A stretch of DNA of 64,000 nt from Amanita rubescens. Its lineage: Eukaryota > Basidiomycota > Agaricomycetes > Agaricales > Amanitaceae. This document shows positions 50,588-62,760 of this stretch, one piece after another. A model generated the notes under the pieces. It saw only the letters and a program-made list of their open reading frames with translations. It ran no database searches and had not been told where the DNA came from. Where the stretch lies: contig WION01000038.1 in the NCBI GenBank assembly GCA_015039365.1, positions 62,001 to 126,000 of the forward strand, in the 5' to 3' direction. Position 1 is the stretch's first letter; each line of letters begins with the position of its first letter. The position numbers were made by a program, and so were the translations under genes.

Positions 50588-52707
50588 CTACACATGTAGG
50601 GCTCCGAGTTTAGCTAGAGTCTTATTTAATACCCGCTTGTCGTCCTCTTTCGTAATTCTCAAATCATTCTTCCTACCCTCTCGTAACTCATAATTGAGGT
50701 TTCCTGTAGGGTAGAACACCTCTCCATCTTTGCCGCCCCAATCAAAATCAACTAACATCACGGAATCTTCTTTGCAAAGGATATTCGTGTCCCGCAAGTC
50801 ACCGTGGACGAGGCCTTCCAAATGAAAGCTGTCCACGAGGCGCTGAAGCTCTTCTGCCCAGCGGTCTCGGTGGGCAACAAGTAGGGTCGAGCGAGTGATT
50901 GGGATTCCAGACTGGATATATTCCATCGCGACAGCACACCACCCACCGGGAAGTCGTTCAAAAGCAAGAATCTGCGGCGCATAACCTGATTTGGCACAAA
51001 AATGATGCAGCTCGATCGAATACCGTTGAGCAAACTTGATGAGGACAAATTGCTTGTCCGGCGTCTTGGCGAGGTACAAAAGGCGGTAAGGTTGTTTGTC
51101 AAAGAGCTGTTGAATCTCAAAATTGAAATAGTCGTCAGATGAGGGGTATTTGAGTAATTTGGAGACTGCTGGAAAACGACGTTGATGACTTGGGATTGGC
51201 CCAGAAGAAATTTTGTTCAGTTTCTCGATATCTTGGAGAATGCAAGCTTGCAACACTGATGCTGCAGTAAAGGCCAAATAGAGCAATGTGCGGTCGCGCC
51301 CATCAGAGGCCGATTGGATACATGAGAGTGTTGGTGTCAGACTAACGAGCCTAAAGCGATGGTCGATCGCGACGATAGCATAGAACTCCAATTTACATCC
51401 TAGAAAATATTCAGATCTTCAAATAACCATGAAATGCAGAAATGTCCAACTCGCCAACAATGGTTAGACCGAGACATGGCACCCTCCACCGTAGATAGAG
51501 TTCCCGATTGTCATCAATTCTCATCGCATTCAGACGTGCAACGTAGCATGTAAGCTCTACCTGAGGAATTGCACCGATCCCTGTAATCTTGTTTTTAAAC
51601 ACTGCACAAAACGTCCCTGCGCCAAGAGGCCCAGTAGTATGGTCATCGGTTCTGGCGGAACCAATGGAAGATGCTTGAAGCGGAGGAATCTTGGTACCTC
51701 GACGTGCCGAGAAAATGCGCGCGAGGTAGGGTAGAGCTGCTTCCCTCCGAGCATCTTCATTTTTATAAAATCTGTTCATCTGGCTGGCGAATCCGTCCAC
51801 CTCCTTATGCAACTCCATAATATCGATGTCAGTCAGCCCGGGAACATCGCGACGACCGTCCATGATGTCCAAAAAGTGTCCAAAGCCTTCGTAAAGAAGG
51901 GCGACGGGTGGAAAGTCGGGATCCGGTTCTGGACGATCATCGAAGATCTTCTGAGACGGATCCCTCTGGAGAGACTCGTAGGCCTCTGATTTCGCTGTTT
52001 TTGACGGCGCATCTGTAGTAATTTTAGCACGTTTGAGGCGATTGAACATGTCGTCTTGTTCAGGAAGCGTGCGTTTCTGTTGAATGGCTACAAATTGGAC
52101 GCAGAAGGACGATGAAGGGAAAGATGAAAAGAGATGAGATGAGGAAATGAGAACATGCGATGGAATGCATGAACGATCAGAGGAGATGGATGAGGGGTGG
52201 CACGCAGGATTTGTAACCGCGACAGGTGGAAACAAAACAGCAACGAATCGGCAAAGGAGGCAACTATTTCCTCAGTAATGCTTAACCGTGGAGAATTGCT
52301 CCCACTCACCAGTGGCCGGTAGCTTTACTATTATGTGGACGTCGTCGGGGGGAGGCTTCGCTGAAAATATACTGAAGAGCCTATTTGTGGGCTCTAATTT
52401 GTCCGCAAACGTCGAAAGACCATCTCCCAGGGACTGGATACGTCCAACCAGAGTGTTGCTTGGCCTTGAATCGATAGGGTTGGAGTCTTTGAGCTGAGAA
52501 AAGCGATGTCAGTTCACACCGTGAGTCATAAATGGCGCTCACCTTCCACAATTCCAAAGTGTGAGGACCGACACCCTTTAAAGTGTCATCTTTTCGCTCG
52601 ATTTGTATAGCTTCCTTCAATTCGCTAACCACATCATCGCGCCCCACGGCAACCACAAAGATGGTGGATTCGCCTTCGATAAGATAATTAAGCTTGCGAG
52701 AGCCCAT
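50588..52707 (-). CDS. Crinkler (CRN)-type protein with C-terminal kinase-like domain (597 aa)
   Basis: Exons (minus): 52707-52543, 52493-52310, 52087-51455, 51399-50588. Introns 1 and 2 are GT-AG (49 and 222 bp). Intron 3 (55 bp) works only as GC-AG: GTTG/GCGAGT ... TTTTCTAG/GATGT, giving TIVGCKLEFYAIV in frame. Residues 1-~115 match the Crinkler N-terminus: ubiquitin-like KLNYLIEGESTIFVVAVGRD, then ELKEAIQIERKD and LELWK, and the closing DDVHIIVKLP. A helical middle domain follows (ALLYEGFGHFLDIMDGRRDVPGL; IFSARRGTKIPPL). The C-terminal part has kinase-like motifs HGDLRDTNIL (catalytic loop) and MLVDFDWGG (DFG equivalent). CRNs are effector or intracellular conflict proteins; fungal members are often toxin-like. 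Activity is inferred only. The start at 52,707 is chosen because the ubiquitin-like fold begins there. Confidence 0.82.
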
Positions 52708-52829
52708 GCACTGCCACATGGATCTAGCGTGGGAGCATACTAAAACAGATCTGTGTATTAGGTCAGCCACGGAGACAAGGGTATGATGTCCTGATGTTTA
52801 GACAATAAAGTCGTCTAAGTCGCAATTTC

Positions 52830-52995
52830 AAACGGCAGTGGTGCGCGTCTCCTCTTCTTTGAATCAGGGGTTTCGCATCTAAATGTATGCATTTCAAAAC
52901 TGGAGCATGTTTGCTTCCCGGTGAGGGAAAAGGCTCCGCGGGGATATGGTTATCGAGAAGCGCCACAAGAGGAACAGTTTACGAAACTAAAAACA
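52830..52995 (+). pseudogene. GFA-family relic (C-terminal exon)
   Basis: The plus strand reads CISKLEHVCFPVREK then a degenerate EEWHKK-like region (CGAGAAGCGCCACAAGAGGAAC), matching the last exon of the intact GFA gene. No other exon is adjacent. Confidence 0.5.
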
Positions 52996-53539
52996 ACTTG
53001 TACTATGCTACCACCAAGTGAATTCGAAGCCAGATATCCAACCTACCTGTATGTTCCATTACTGCTGAGTGTATAACCTATCCACCCGCCACTTGCAAGT
53101 AAATTGCAGAAGCACTTGAAAGTTGAGCTGCGCGGATGTTCTTTATCGACACTGAACGCGAGAATCTGGGGATTATTATGAGTATCGGTGCCAACATGCA
53201 GGACCTGTAGAAAACGCACACAAATAGTTAACTGGTGACCGTTCGAAGCGTGCCAATATATTCGAATGTCTGGCTTGCCAGGAAACTGATCATGCGGAGG
53301 CCGTTCAGCGCCTGAGACTCTGGCACGCACTGCTCTTGAGTCTTTGTTCGTCATCCTACGCTTGAGTATAGCCAGGCCTCATCCCACTTTGGAGTATGGG
53401 GACGAAAGGCGTCCAGCAAGAAAGATATCTCGTCACCTGTGCGTCCAAAAGCATGTAGTAGAGCGGAATATTGACGGTCTGTATTTGTCACTGTTGTTCT
53501 TCATCGCCATATTAGAACGAGTCACTCTGGGGCAGCGTT

Positions 53540-53890
53540 CAGTCCACTACCCACGTCCCGCATCAGGTATGGTGCTATCCAATACGCCGAAAAGTGGGCA
53601 AGGTGCAACGATCTATGAACTTTGTTGCCCATTGTACGACAGTTCTCATGTTGACGAGGTGGCGCAGGTGTGGAACTAGGCTGATCCGTATGTCCGATCT
53701 CCGTATAATATAGTTGATTATGCGACAGAACCGCGCTTCACGGAGACGCATTTGGTCCCTTCCCAATGGAACTGTATTGAAATGTGACGTGCCCACGATG
53801 AAATCTGGTCCGAAATGCTTCATGTGTTTGCTTCAGCTAACCTGAAGATGATTCCCGCCTCTCGCGAGCCTAGAGATGATGCACAGGAAG
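53540..53890 (+). pseudogene. GFA-family relic
   Basis: Retains the exon 1 end with donor (CCCGCATCAG/GTATGG), the exon 2 start (AGTGGGCAAGG) and the exon 3 block ATCTGGTCCGAAATGCTTCATGTGTTTGCTTCAGC split as IWSEML and HVFAS, matching DETWPELLHPFAS. Frames are broken between them. Confidence 0.5.
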
Positions 53891-54149
53891 TCTGACGCTC
53901 ATCCGCGGTAAATACTGACAGATCCGAGGCTGTCCCCGTCGGAAATGGAGTTCCCACCATCAGGGCGCGTTGTATCTGCGGCTTCAGGAGTACCGGTTAG
54001 TAGATAGGTCTCGTCGCCGTCCGCTTTCACTCAACTGACTTCCATCTGACAGTTTCAAGTTGAACATAAACTCGTGTCGAATGTTCAGATCGTCTGCTGA
54101 GAACACATAATGCCAATAATCGAACCCGATGATAGTTCTGCATCAAATA

Positions 54150-54430
54150 CAGCGTAACGCGGTGAGACGAGTCAATCATGCATGTTAGAGGTTACTCACT
54201 TGGAAAATGGCTTTAGAAAAGTATAAGCATAGGTTTCCCGTAAGTCGCGTATCTTTGCCGTAGGATCTAAGCTAGTACTGTCGGATGTAAACAGTGTTGC
54301 ATATGAGCGGCCCAGATACGTCCAGGGGTGCGGTGTGGTACGAAAATAGACCTCCCATGCCACACGAGAGCATATTAATTTTTGGAAACGTCGAAGGGAA
54401 CCTTTGTCACGCAAGCCCGCATGAGCGAAG
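54150..54430 (-). pseudogene. fragment of an unidentified minus-strand gene
   Basis: An open segment (RVAWEVYFRTTPHPWTYLG ... AKIRDLRETYAYTFLKPFS) ends at a GTGAGT donor-like site. A more decayed copy lies at ~50.03-50.13 kb. No family is recognised. Confidence 0.3.
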
Positions 54431-54699
54431 CCCAGGGCGGATAAGAGCGGCCCACCTATTATCGAATTGAATGTGATTCTTCTCCAAGAACATAGAGCTG
54501 ACGATTTGTGTCGCGTGGAGATCAGTCTAGTGTCACAGGCGTCACACTTGTGCCCAATTCACGCCGCCATCTTCAAGTTGCTCCTTGCCACACGATGCCT
54601 CTTTACTAAGAGCCTCTTCTCCAGCTGAAAGTTTATTCAACACAGCACATTCTATCTATTCGCAGGAACGAATGGTTTGACGTGAAGCGCGAAGATGAC

Positions 54700-55225
54700 C
54701 ATAAAGGCTTCTCCAGAATTCCAATCCTATGCTGGGTATGTCGCTGATAGAGCGGGACCGAACTGGCTTATCTGTTCCTAGTCATACAGTTGTGCATTCT
54801 TCCGAACTTGGCGGATCTGTCAACTTAGGCGCGCATTCCAATACAATTCAGATCCTGAAAGATGCAGTACTTTTACTGTTCCCGTTACGGTATAACTGGT
54901 TACTAATACTACAAGGCATCTACAGCGCCATCCCGACGGTGAAACGCTAAATGAGCGTTTGGCCACTTCGGAACGGAACTTCTGTTCCAAGTTCTCGACT
55001 GCTATGACGAGTCTATGACAAGAGTTGACCTGAATTGCTTCATCCGCCTACCTATATCATTAACTCGCCTAAGCTGCAACTTCCAACAGAAATGGTACGT
55101 ATCTCCTCCTCTCCGAATCCGAGATTTAGTATCTGAATTCGATATAAGGTATGCAAGTTCGCCTTCCGGACGGAGGGAAAAGTACATGGTCATCTCCGAA
55201 TTGGGGAGTGGCACGAGATGAAAGG
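54700..55225 (+). pseudogene. GFA-family relic, nearly full length
   Basis: All four exon regions are recognisable. The exon 1 end has a GTATGTCGCTGATAG donor like that of the intact gene. Exon 2 gives GGSVNLGAHSNTIQILK. Exon 3 has ATSERNFCSK followed by a deletion. The last exon has a degenerate GAGTGGCACGAG. The zinc-binding CxxC motifs are partly lost and frames are broken. Confidence 0.75.
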
Positions 55226-56156
55226 TCTACGCGGCGAGTGAAAGTGAATATGGCTTGTCCTATGCTATCATAGAGTGAGTTTACATGCGTCAGTCATCCT
55301 GATTTTTTCAGTGTGTTCAAAAATGACTCATAGGAACGTTAAATCGGGTTCTAACCAGCATTTCCGAGCAAAGACTATATGCGCGAGTCGTACGGTATTA
55401 TTGGCAGTTCCAAGACCATTATCCGTACCCAGTCCCAAACAGAATTATTGTATTGCCTTCATACGGAAGGCACTAGTCACTATGATGGGGCAGATTTCGT
55501 AAACAACGAAACTTTGAATACACGTTTCGCTACCATGTGCGCTAAGCTTTCTCCGTCGTATTTTTGACTACGCCACATACATCTGATGCCACAATTCAAA
55601 GAGGCAGCTTTACCTTATCTTTCGTTGCTCAAGTTCGACTTTCCTTTTAGGCCATATTCACCGTACTCGTCGGGCATCAGTGCGCCACCATCACCAGCGT
55701 AAGCATGTACAGGAATAATGATATCTATACAATCTTCTGTCTAGGAAGGAAAGAGATGGGAACGCGCGGGATGGAAATGGCGACGTGATATCGAGAGCGC
55801 ACCAACAGACAGCCTGACATCAAACCTTCTTTGGTTTATTCTCGTACTGTTGCCATACGATCCCAGCCACTAATCGCCGCCCCGTTCCTTTCGTAACTTG
55901 CCCTAGAGGTGGGTTTTGCATCAGAATACAAATCTACTGCTAATGTTCAGATGAGCCTTGTAGGGGTAATTACCTCGCTGTTCTTCCAATACTGATCCAT
56001 GACTGACGGATCATTGATCAGCTATGATCAGAATCATGGGATCTCGAGTCTGTGCAATCATTGATCACCAGCGGCTCGCCCACTTGACATGCCTAATCGT
56101 ACGGGTGAGAGCTATTTTACTCCATCACTTTACTTCACTGGTTCGTCCAGTTTCAG

Positions 56157-56165
56157 GATAAGTAT
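56157..56165 (+). promoter_or_regulatory. TATA-like motif of membrane gene B
   Basis: GATAAGTAT 46 bp before the ATG at 56,203, in the same context (CAGGATAA) as gene A. Confidence 0.45.
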
Positions 56166-56202
56166 TAGAGGCAAGTCCCAAGAAGCTGACACTGCAAACG
56201 AA

Positions 56203-57260
56203 ATGTCCTCCCTCAACAACACGGACATCATCACGACGTCAACGCAGGGGCTCTTAACTGGCGTATATTTCGCGTCGTTCCTCCTATGCATACGGTGGCT
56301 CGCCTTCTCAGACGATGGCGGAGGCGTACGCAAGGGTATAAATTGGCCTCTGCTTACCGCTACTATCGTCCTCTTTGGTTTTGCTGTTACAGACCTCGGC
56401 CTTTCTCTTCAAGAAACGTTGCTTGCTTCTGAAGGTCTGAGTAACCAGCTGTATCCCATTATGAGTGTAAGTAGCTCAAAACTTACTAACTATCATTACG
56501 CTAAAGTCTCCCCAGAAATTCATAGAATTGTTTTTACCAACTATAACTGAAGGTTTCCTGGTTCGTGAATAAAACAAAAGTCAATAAGCACGAAATTGAT
56601 AACATTGTATTAGATCTTCCGTTGTTGGGGTATTTACAATAGATCATGGCGCATCACAGTCTTTCCCCTCCTCCTACTGGTATTCAACATCTTGAGTTCT
56701 CCCGTGATAACGTTTTATATCTCGAGAACGTCTACGGTGCGCATTCTTAACGTACTTTATGGTTTGCAAGGGGCGTATTCTGCCAGTACCAGCATCCTGA
56801 ACATATACGTAACAAGTACGTGAACAAATTATTCTGTGTTCCGTAAACTAATCCCGTGTATAATCGAAGCTGTTATTATATGTAAAATCCGGAAAAGTTT
56901 GTCTCGACCCATTTCCAGTTTCACGATCAGTATTATTGCTGAATCGGGGTTATTGTTCACCCTTACGAGTGTTGCAGTTTTATCCGTGGTGTTTCTCAAC
57001 GTCCCTGGCGCGTACCCGATAGCAAATGCCATTGTATGTTATCAATGAATTTCATACTGCGCAGCCGTATCTCACTCACATGTACCCAGAATTTCCCCGT
57101 CTCCGGAGTTGCTTACAATCTCGTATTGATTCGGGAGGCGCAAAATAGAGTTAAACAGGAGGAAGACCGAGTGTCTTCGTTAGCATTCGGTAACTCTACA
57201 GTTCAACGTACGGTTCCAACCGTACAGCGCCACCACTCGGAATCAGCCTTCTCCTCATAA
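56203..57260 (+). CDS. seven-helix membrane protein B (281 aa), paralogue of A and C
   Basis: Five exons: 56203-56466, 56516-56560, 56614-56815, 56870-57033, 57090-57260; intron positions and phases equal those of gene A. Shared motifs are LTGVYFASFLLCIRWLAFSD, IFRCWGIYNRSWRI, IIAESGLLFTLTS, FPVSGVAYNLVLIR and GNSTVQRTVPT. Exon 2 (45 bp) has diverged strongly (KFIELFLPTITEGFL) but keeps its frame. An upstream in-frame ATG at 56,089 exists, but the one at 56,203 matches the starts of A and C relative to the TATA motif. No stop or frameshift, so probably functional. Function unknown. Confidence 0.85.
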
Positions 57261-58776
57261 GAAGGGCTCTACATGAACCTCGCCTGTCAATGTGCCAGGC
57301 CGTCATCGCGTACTTTATTCAAGTTTTTCGCTCTATTGTTTCATCATTATATCTATTGTATTGAATACGTTGGTCTGAATGTGTGTATAGTTGTAGTATA
57401 TGTTTTCATGATGAATCACTGAATAACATTGCCGTCCCCGCGGAGTAAAGCAAAATGTCCTAGAAAAGTGCCGTACAGTAACGAGTACACGGGTATTCCG
57501 TAATGGGAGTTTCAGTAGGCGCGAATAAAACAAGAAGATTCGTGTGCAAGGAACCACGCTAATAGGGCCAACCGGAAGCTGTGGACTTGCACCGGCCGAG
57601 TAGGACAAAGAGTGGTAAGGAGCGCTTGAAAAAGCGAATCATAGGAGTTGAAGAGTCCAGGAAAAACGCTTGGTGGCTGTGGCTCAATGGATCGCATATT
57701 GCGTCAACACGGGCGAGATTTCAGCTGTTAAGCAATGGCAAAGGCATGGGTATTGTGGAAGAAATCTAATAATATCCTTGATCAGCGCTCAGAACTTCGA
57801 CCGTTCCGGACTTTTCAGCTTAACATTACTCTAGCGTTTTCAATCTCCACGACGATATGGAAACGCCAGGAAAGGAAATGGCACGCGTGACGACTGTGAC
57901 AGGCGAGACTTCATCGATCCCGTTCTCGTGCTCTCACCTTTGCAATCACTGATCGCTGGCCAAAATATCTGTCCTGGAGCACCGCATGACCGTCAACGGC
58001 ATCTCTGACCCTGATACCGCCCTATTCAGCTACGTCCACCGGTAAGCTCCTGACGCAATCCAAATTTATGAAACGATGCAACGAAATATCTCGAGCTTGC
58101 GTAGTGGAGGGCCAGAAGGCGAGGCCCGAGTTTCTATATGGTTCAAACAGCCCGGGCGATGCGCGATCAGCTGACGACATCAATTAATAGTATTATTACA
58201 GGAATGCAATATCACAGGAATACGCAGTACTCCTATATATGCTATCAATCCGTTAATAGTGGTAACAAGCGACGGTCCGAGTACTGAGATAGGGGGTGGT
58301 CGAAGTGCCGATATGGTCTTCGGAAGTACTGATCGGGATGGTATGCTGCAGTGAAACGCTCCTCGCTTACACCGGATCTTTGACGTGAACGCACTCGCGT
58401 CCCTGCGCAGTAAAACGAAACCCTGTGACTCTGGTCTTGGCTTCATGATGGTACAGTAAGAATATCCATAAACGTAGGCGCATTCCAATGCTACTGTATA
58501 CAATTTTTTGTAATGGCGATGATGTTGATACTGCGCCAACAGAGCCTAAGAATAGTAAAATCTTCTCTGTTCTCGTGTGCACGTGGTTACCACCCCAGCC
58601 ACGCCAAAATTGCCATCGACCGTTCCTTTCACAACCGGTCTAGAGAAAAGAGGTGAGTATTTGATTACAACACGAATGCTTTAGATCAGGCTTTCAAGGT
58701 GATTAGTACCTTTTTGATTGCCCCGCGGCGCTTCCATTACTATTTACTGATTGACGGGTCAACTGTAATCCTGCAG
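57261..58776. other. intergenic, duplicated spacer
   Basis: No supported gene. Segments at ~57,430-57,500 and ~58,370-58,440 resemble each other, and 58,600-58,776 is repeated at 63,800-63,990. Confidence 0.45.
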
Positions 58777-58863
58777 TGCAATCATTGATAACCAGCGGCT
58801 CGCTCGCCATGACCAAGTTATATTTTTGTTCCATTCGCTCTGGCAACTTTTCGACCAGTCACA

Positions 58864-58871
58864 GTATAAAT
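58864..58871 (+). promoter_or_regulatory. TATA box of membrane gene C
   Basis: TATAAATA 43 bp before the ATG at 58,907. Confidence 0.6.
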
Positions 58872-58906
58872 ATCAGTGTCGACTTTCAAGTTCGATTGTA
58901 CCTAAA

Positions 58907-60031
58907 ATGATATCCGCTATAGAAGGAGATATCATTGGGATAACCTTGCAGGCACTCCTAACAGGTGTATATTTCGCCTCGTTTCTCTTGTGCCTACGAT
59001 GGCTCATCTTTTCTGATGATGGCGGGACCCTGCGCAAGCCCATTCATTGGCCCTTCTTCTTCATTACCACCATCCTCTTTGCTTTCTCGGTGGCAAGCCT
59101 CGGCCTCTGTCTTCAAAAGACATTACTCCTTTCTCAAGATGTTGCCACTACCAGTACCGTTATTACTGTCTTATATCTCGAGACCAGCAATGTAAGTAAT
59201 CCAAGAATTGAATTACAGTTGATGGGCTGAACTCTCCAGCTGTCCTTAGAAATGTTGGCGTTAGTTATAACTGACGGTGTTCTGGTTTGTAAATGAACAA
59301 GGTTAATCACCGGGTACTCATGATATTGTATCAGATCTTCCGTTGTTGGACAGTTTACAACAGGTCATGGCGAATTGCCATCCTTCCCTTCCTCTTATTG
59401 CTATTCAATATATCAAGTCTTGTCATAGTGGTGTATTGTGGCGCTATCTATGCGCTGAGTTTGCTCACACTGGCAAATGAACTTCCCACCAGCCTTAACA
59501 ATGCAGGTCAAAGAATGATACGGTCCTATTATGCCACCACCATTACCATAAACATATATGCAACATGTAAGCGAATAGATTGCGCTACATTCTATGATAT
59601 TAATTCAAAGTGAAATTAAAGCTGCTATCACATTTCATATCTGGAGAAATTGCCGTTTGTCTCGACGCCTTGCCCGTTTTGCAATCCGTGTTATTGCTGA
59701 ATCAGGTTTATTATACACCCTCACGAGTATCGCCGTTTTTTGCCTGTTGTCCCCCGAAAGTTCCCTCTTCGGGTACTTTGCCATAGCGAGTGCTATTGTA
59801 TGTCATCAATGAATTGAGTGCTGCCAGGACTGTATCTCACCCATCACACAGAATAATCGCACTGCAGGAATCGCTTTTAATCTTATATTAATACGGGTGG
59901 CACAAAATAGGGCTAATCCAGAAGCCAAACTGCCAACATTTATTGGCGACTCCACCATTGAACGTGCCATTCCGGCCGCACCTCGCCACAACTCGGAAAT
60001 GGTGTCCGAGTTGAACCGAGAAGGGCTTTAA
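58907..60031 (+). CDS. seven-helix membrane protein C (305 aa), paralogue of A and B
   Basis: Five exons: 58907-59191, 59240-59284, 59335-59566, 59622-59797, 59852-60031, with the same phases as A and B. Motifs: LQALLTGVYFASFLLCLRWL, IFRCWTVYNRSWRI, RVIAESGLLYTLTSIAVF, AGIAFNLILIRVAQNR and GDSTIERAIP. Exon 3 is 24 bp longer than in A, in the loop between helices 4 and 5, and the C-terminal tail is longer. Intact. Its nearest relative by eye is A. Confidence 0.85.
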
Positions 60032-60173
60032 AAGTTCGCCCGTGTATGTCGTCTGAATTCATTTCCTTCGTCGTATGTTAACTCGGCGAGTACAAAGCTC
60101 TTTTCCGTCATATGCCTTCATACCCGAATATGTACAGACCTCCGATTCAGACCCTTTGTCACTCGACTTCTTG

Positions 60174-60295
60174 TTAGTAGATACGTGTACAAATGCAATG
60201 CCAAATGACAGATCAATCTATCTCGTGTCTTGCCCGAGTTGTAGCCTGAACGCGACCTATACAGATCGGTTGGTAATTTAACAAGCAAACAGGAC
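60174..60295 (-). repeat. ~150-bp dispersed repeat, copy 3 (inverted, diverged)
   Basis: The minus strand carries TTACCAACCGATCTG, AGGTCGCGTTCAGG and ACACGTATCTACTAA, matching the copies at 33.4 and 34.3 kb. Confidence 0.65.
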
Positions 60296-60439
60296 AGAAG
60301 GCTCGTCCTGTAGGCAAAGTGATAAACTACTAACACGTAGCGGCCATTGTGATTGAAGTGCCTGTTGACAGAGTCTTGATCTTCGATGACCCACATGTAG
60401 CGCGGGCACGTCAAAAAGGATCAAGACTCGCAAAGCCAC

Positions 60440-60660
60440 TAGTTACGTTCAGAACACGTGTGTAGATGTGAGAATGAAGTAAGGACCATAGCGGTCGAAG
60501 TTATGGGTGGAAACGACCAGAACGGTCGAATGCATGCGTAGAAATGATCCAAGCCATCGAAGGTAAGCAGTCAAACTGGGAGGCGTAGAAACGGATCAGG
60601 CAGTCGAAGGCATTCATAGAGAGGATCCGAGTGGTTCGAAACTGCCCAGCAGGAGTTGGT
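60440..60660. repeat. degenerate short tandem repeats
   Basis: Repeated pattern of GTAGAAANGATC/CGACC followed by GNCGTCGAAGGCAT-like words at roughly 40-50-bp spacing. Non-coding. Confidence 0.35.
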
Positions 60661-60999
60661 GGTGATGCACACGGTCCAGCTAGCGGAGAGGCACGAATGG
60701 AAGAGAGTTGCACGCATTTTGTCTGGCAGGCCAATGATGACCCGCACCGCCATCGATGACGTGTCTGTCACGACGTCACGCGTCCTTTACGCTCCTTTAC
60801 GGTGTCCAGTGTCAACAACTATATATTGTCTTGAGTCCATTGCGGATGTGCCAAACACATCTGTCTTAGTCGTGCTGCAGTCATTGAAGCCTTGTTGAAC
60901 TTGGTTCTCATCATGGATGATTGCCACGCTGCGTCAAACAAAGTCACTGCCACCACCTGCTACCATTGAACGTGCTCAATATCCGTCTCAAATCGAGGT

Positions 61000-62760
61000 G
61001 CAATCGTTGACGGACCTCCCTTCCCTACCCCGTTGGATGTCATTCACCCTGACCCCTCCCTACTTCAAACGACACTGAAGACTCCAAACACCCTGAATCC
61101 CCTGGGGTTCTCATACCACTGGCACCTTCTAAAACCGTGGAACTTCGGGCTGTCGCACGTCCACTGCATCCCAACATATCATTTCTACGAGGTAAAATCA
61201 CAGACATCTTCTCACACTCAGTCCGCTTACCGTCTCCCTTGCGCAGCCCGTAGCTTTACGCAACCTACCGTTGGCTCTCCCACATACAAGATCAACGTGT
61301 CCAAGCAGAACCGTGTCCAACATCCGCTTTTGTAGTGTTGTATGGCCAATATTCAGTGTCAACCGCAATTCGTTAAGGGGAGCAAAGAGAAGTGGATGAC
61401 GCAGGCGATGCTCGCAAAGGGTTCGTAATTCTCCTCTATGTCTTCTCCGTTCTTTAATTGGATTAAATCTGATCCTACAACAGCATACGTGAACATAACG
61501 CGTCCGATCGACTTGTGGAAACCGGACTGGGGCGACTTGGACACCCGTTACTTCAATTCTTGTATGGTACCTTGATCCTCTCGTCCCACCTGGGTACGAC
61601 TGACCACTTCGTAAAAGCTTCGACAAAGTCGTCCTTGACAGAGACGCGCCACATGAACGTTTGGGTACTTTGGAACGGAACAAAAGTTCCAAGTGTTCCG
61701 CCCTAATTTCCTGGAAAAAAAAACTTGGTGTGCATTCTTTTCCCTGAATACGAAGTTTAGTATCTGAATTCGATATAAGATATGCGTCTTGGCCCAAACG
61801 CGATCAATTAACAAGGGGTTTTTCCATCTCAAACCGAAGCGCCCATGAGGTTTGAAACGCCCTATTGAAAGGCTGTGTCGTCAGCCGTTGACGGACGAAT
61901 CTCTCCCTCCCATCGGATGACCCAACCGCTCCGTACTTCAAGCGACACAAGTAAACGTTTGAACACTCCAAACACCCTAGACGAAGCGCCCGCAGCTCTC
62001 AATACCACCGACGCTGGCTGCCGCACGTCCACTCCATCCCAACCTATCATTTTGACGAGGCAAAGGTGTGTATATACTATCTTCTCACACTCAGTCCGCT
62101 TACCGTCTCCCTCGCGCAACACGTAGCTCTACGCGGCCTAACGATGGCTCTCCCGCATACAAGATAAACGTCTCCAAGTAGTCCAACGTCCGCTTTTGTG
62201 GGACCGGGCGTTGTACGGCCAATGTTTAGCGCCCTTTGTCTGTGTCGACCACAAGACGTAAAGACGGGCAAAGAGTAGATTGTGACTATGGATGGGGATG
62301 TCAGGTCATTTGGAGGTATGACTTCAGGTTGACGCAGCTGGTACTCACAAAGGATGCGTAAGTCGTCCTCTATGTTTTGTCCAGCTTTTACTTGTATTAA
62401 ATTCGGTCTTACGACAGAATATGTGGACATAACATGCCCGATAGACAGTGAGGAAGTGTATCTGCTTAATATGTGACAATGTGGGTGGACCCGGGCGATC
62501 TATGGACTCGGACACCCGTTTTCATAAACTTCAATTCTTGTATGGTCTCGCGTGTTATCTGCGGATGACTGATCACCTCATGAAAGCTTCTACAAAGTTG
62601 TTCTTGACGGGGATACGCCGAATGAACGTTCGGGCACTCGGAATGGAACTTCTATTCCAATTGTATTGCCCCAATTTCCGAAAAGAAAACATGGTGCGCG
62701 TCTTTTCTCTAAATACGAAGTTTAATATCTGAATTCGATATAAGACGCGTCTGGCTCAAC
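61000..62760. repeat. tandem duplication of an ~870-bp unit containing GFA relics
   Basis: Unit 1 (~61,000-61,790) and unit 2 (~61,885-62,760) share, in order, CGTTGACGGAC, GACTCCAAACACCCT-like text, CCGCACGTCCACTCCATCC, CTTCTCACACTCAGTCCGCTTACC, the CCAATNTT block, CTCTATGTCTTCTCC-like text and the GFA remnant. Confidence 0.7.
61500..61800 (+). pseudogene. GFA-family relic
   Basis: Plus strand has VVLDRDAPHERLGTLERN followed by degenerate sequence and ATATGCGTCTTGGCCC (last-exon start), aligned with exons 3-4 of the intact GFA gene. Cys ligands are mostly lost. Confidence 0.6.

Noticed and set aside
51400..51454. Crinkler-kinase as a frameshifted pseudogene
   Set aside because: GT-AG choices break the frame, but a GC-AG intron of normal length restores family-like sequence, so an intact gene is more likely.
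53043..53354. 103-codon minus-strand ORF between GFA relics
   Set aside because: Composition looks partly coding, but there is no motif, no clear partner exon and no copy elsewhere in the window; not strong enough to call.
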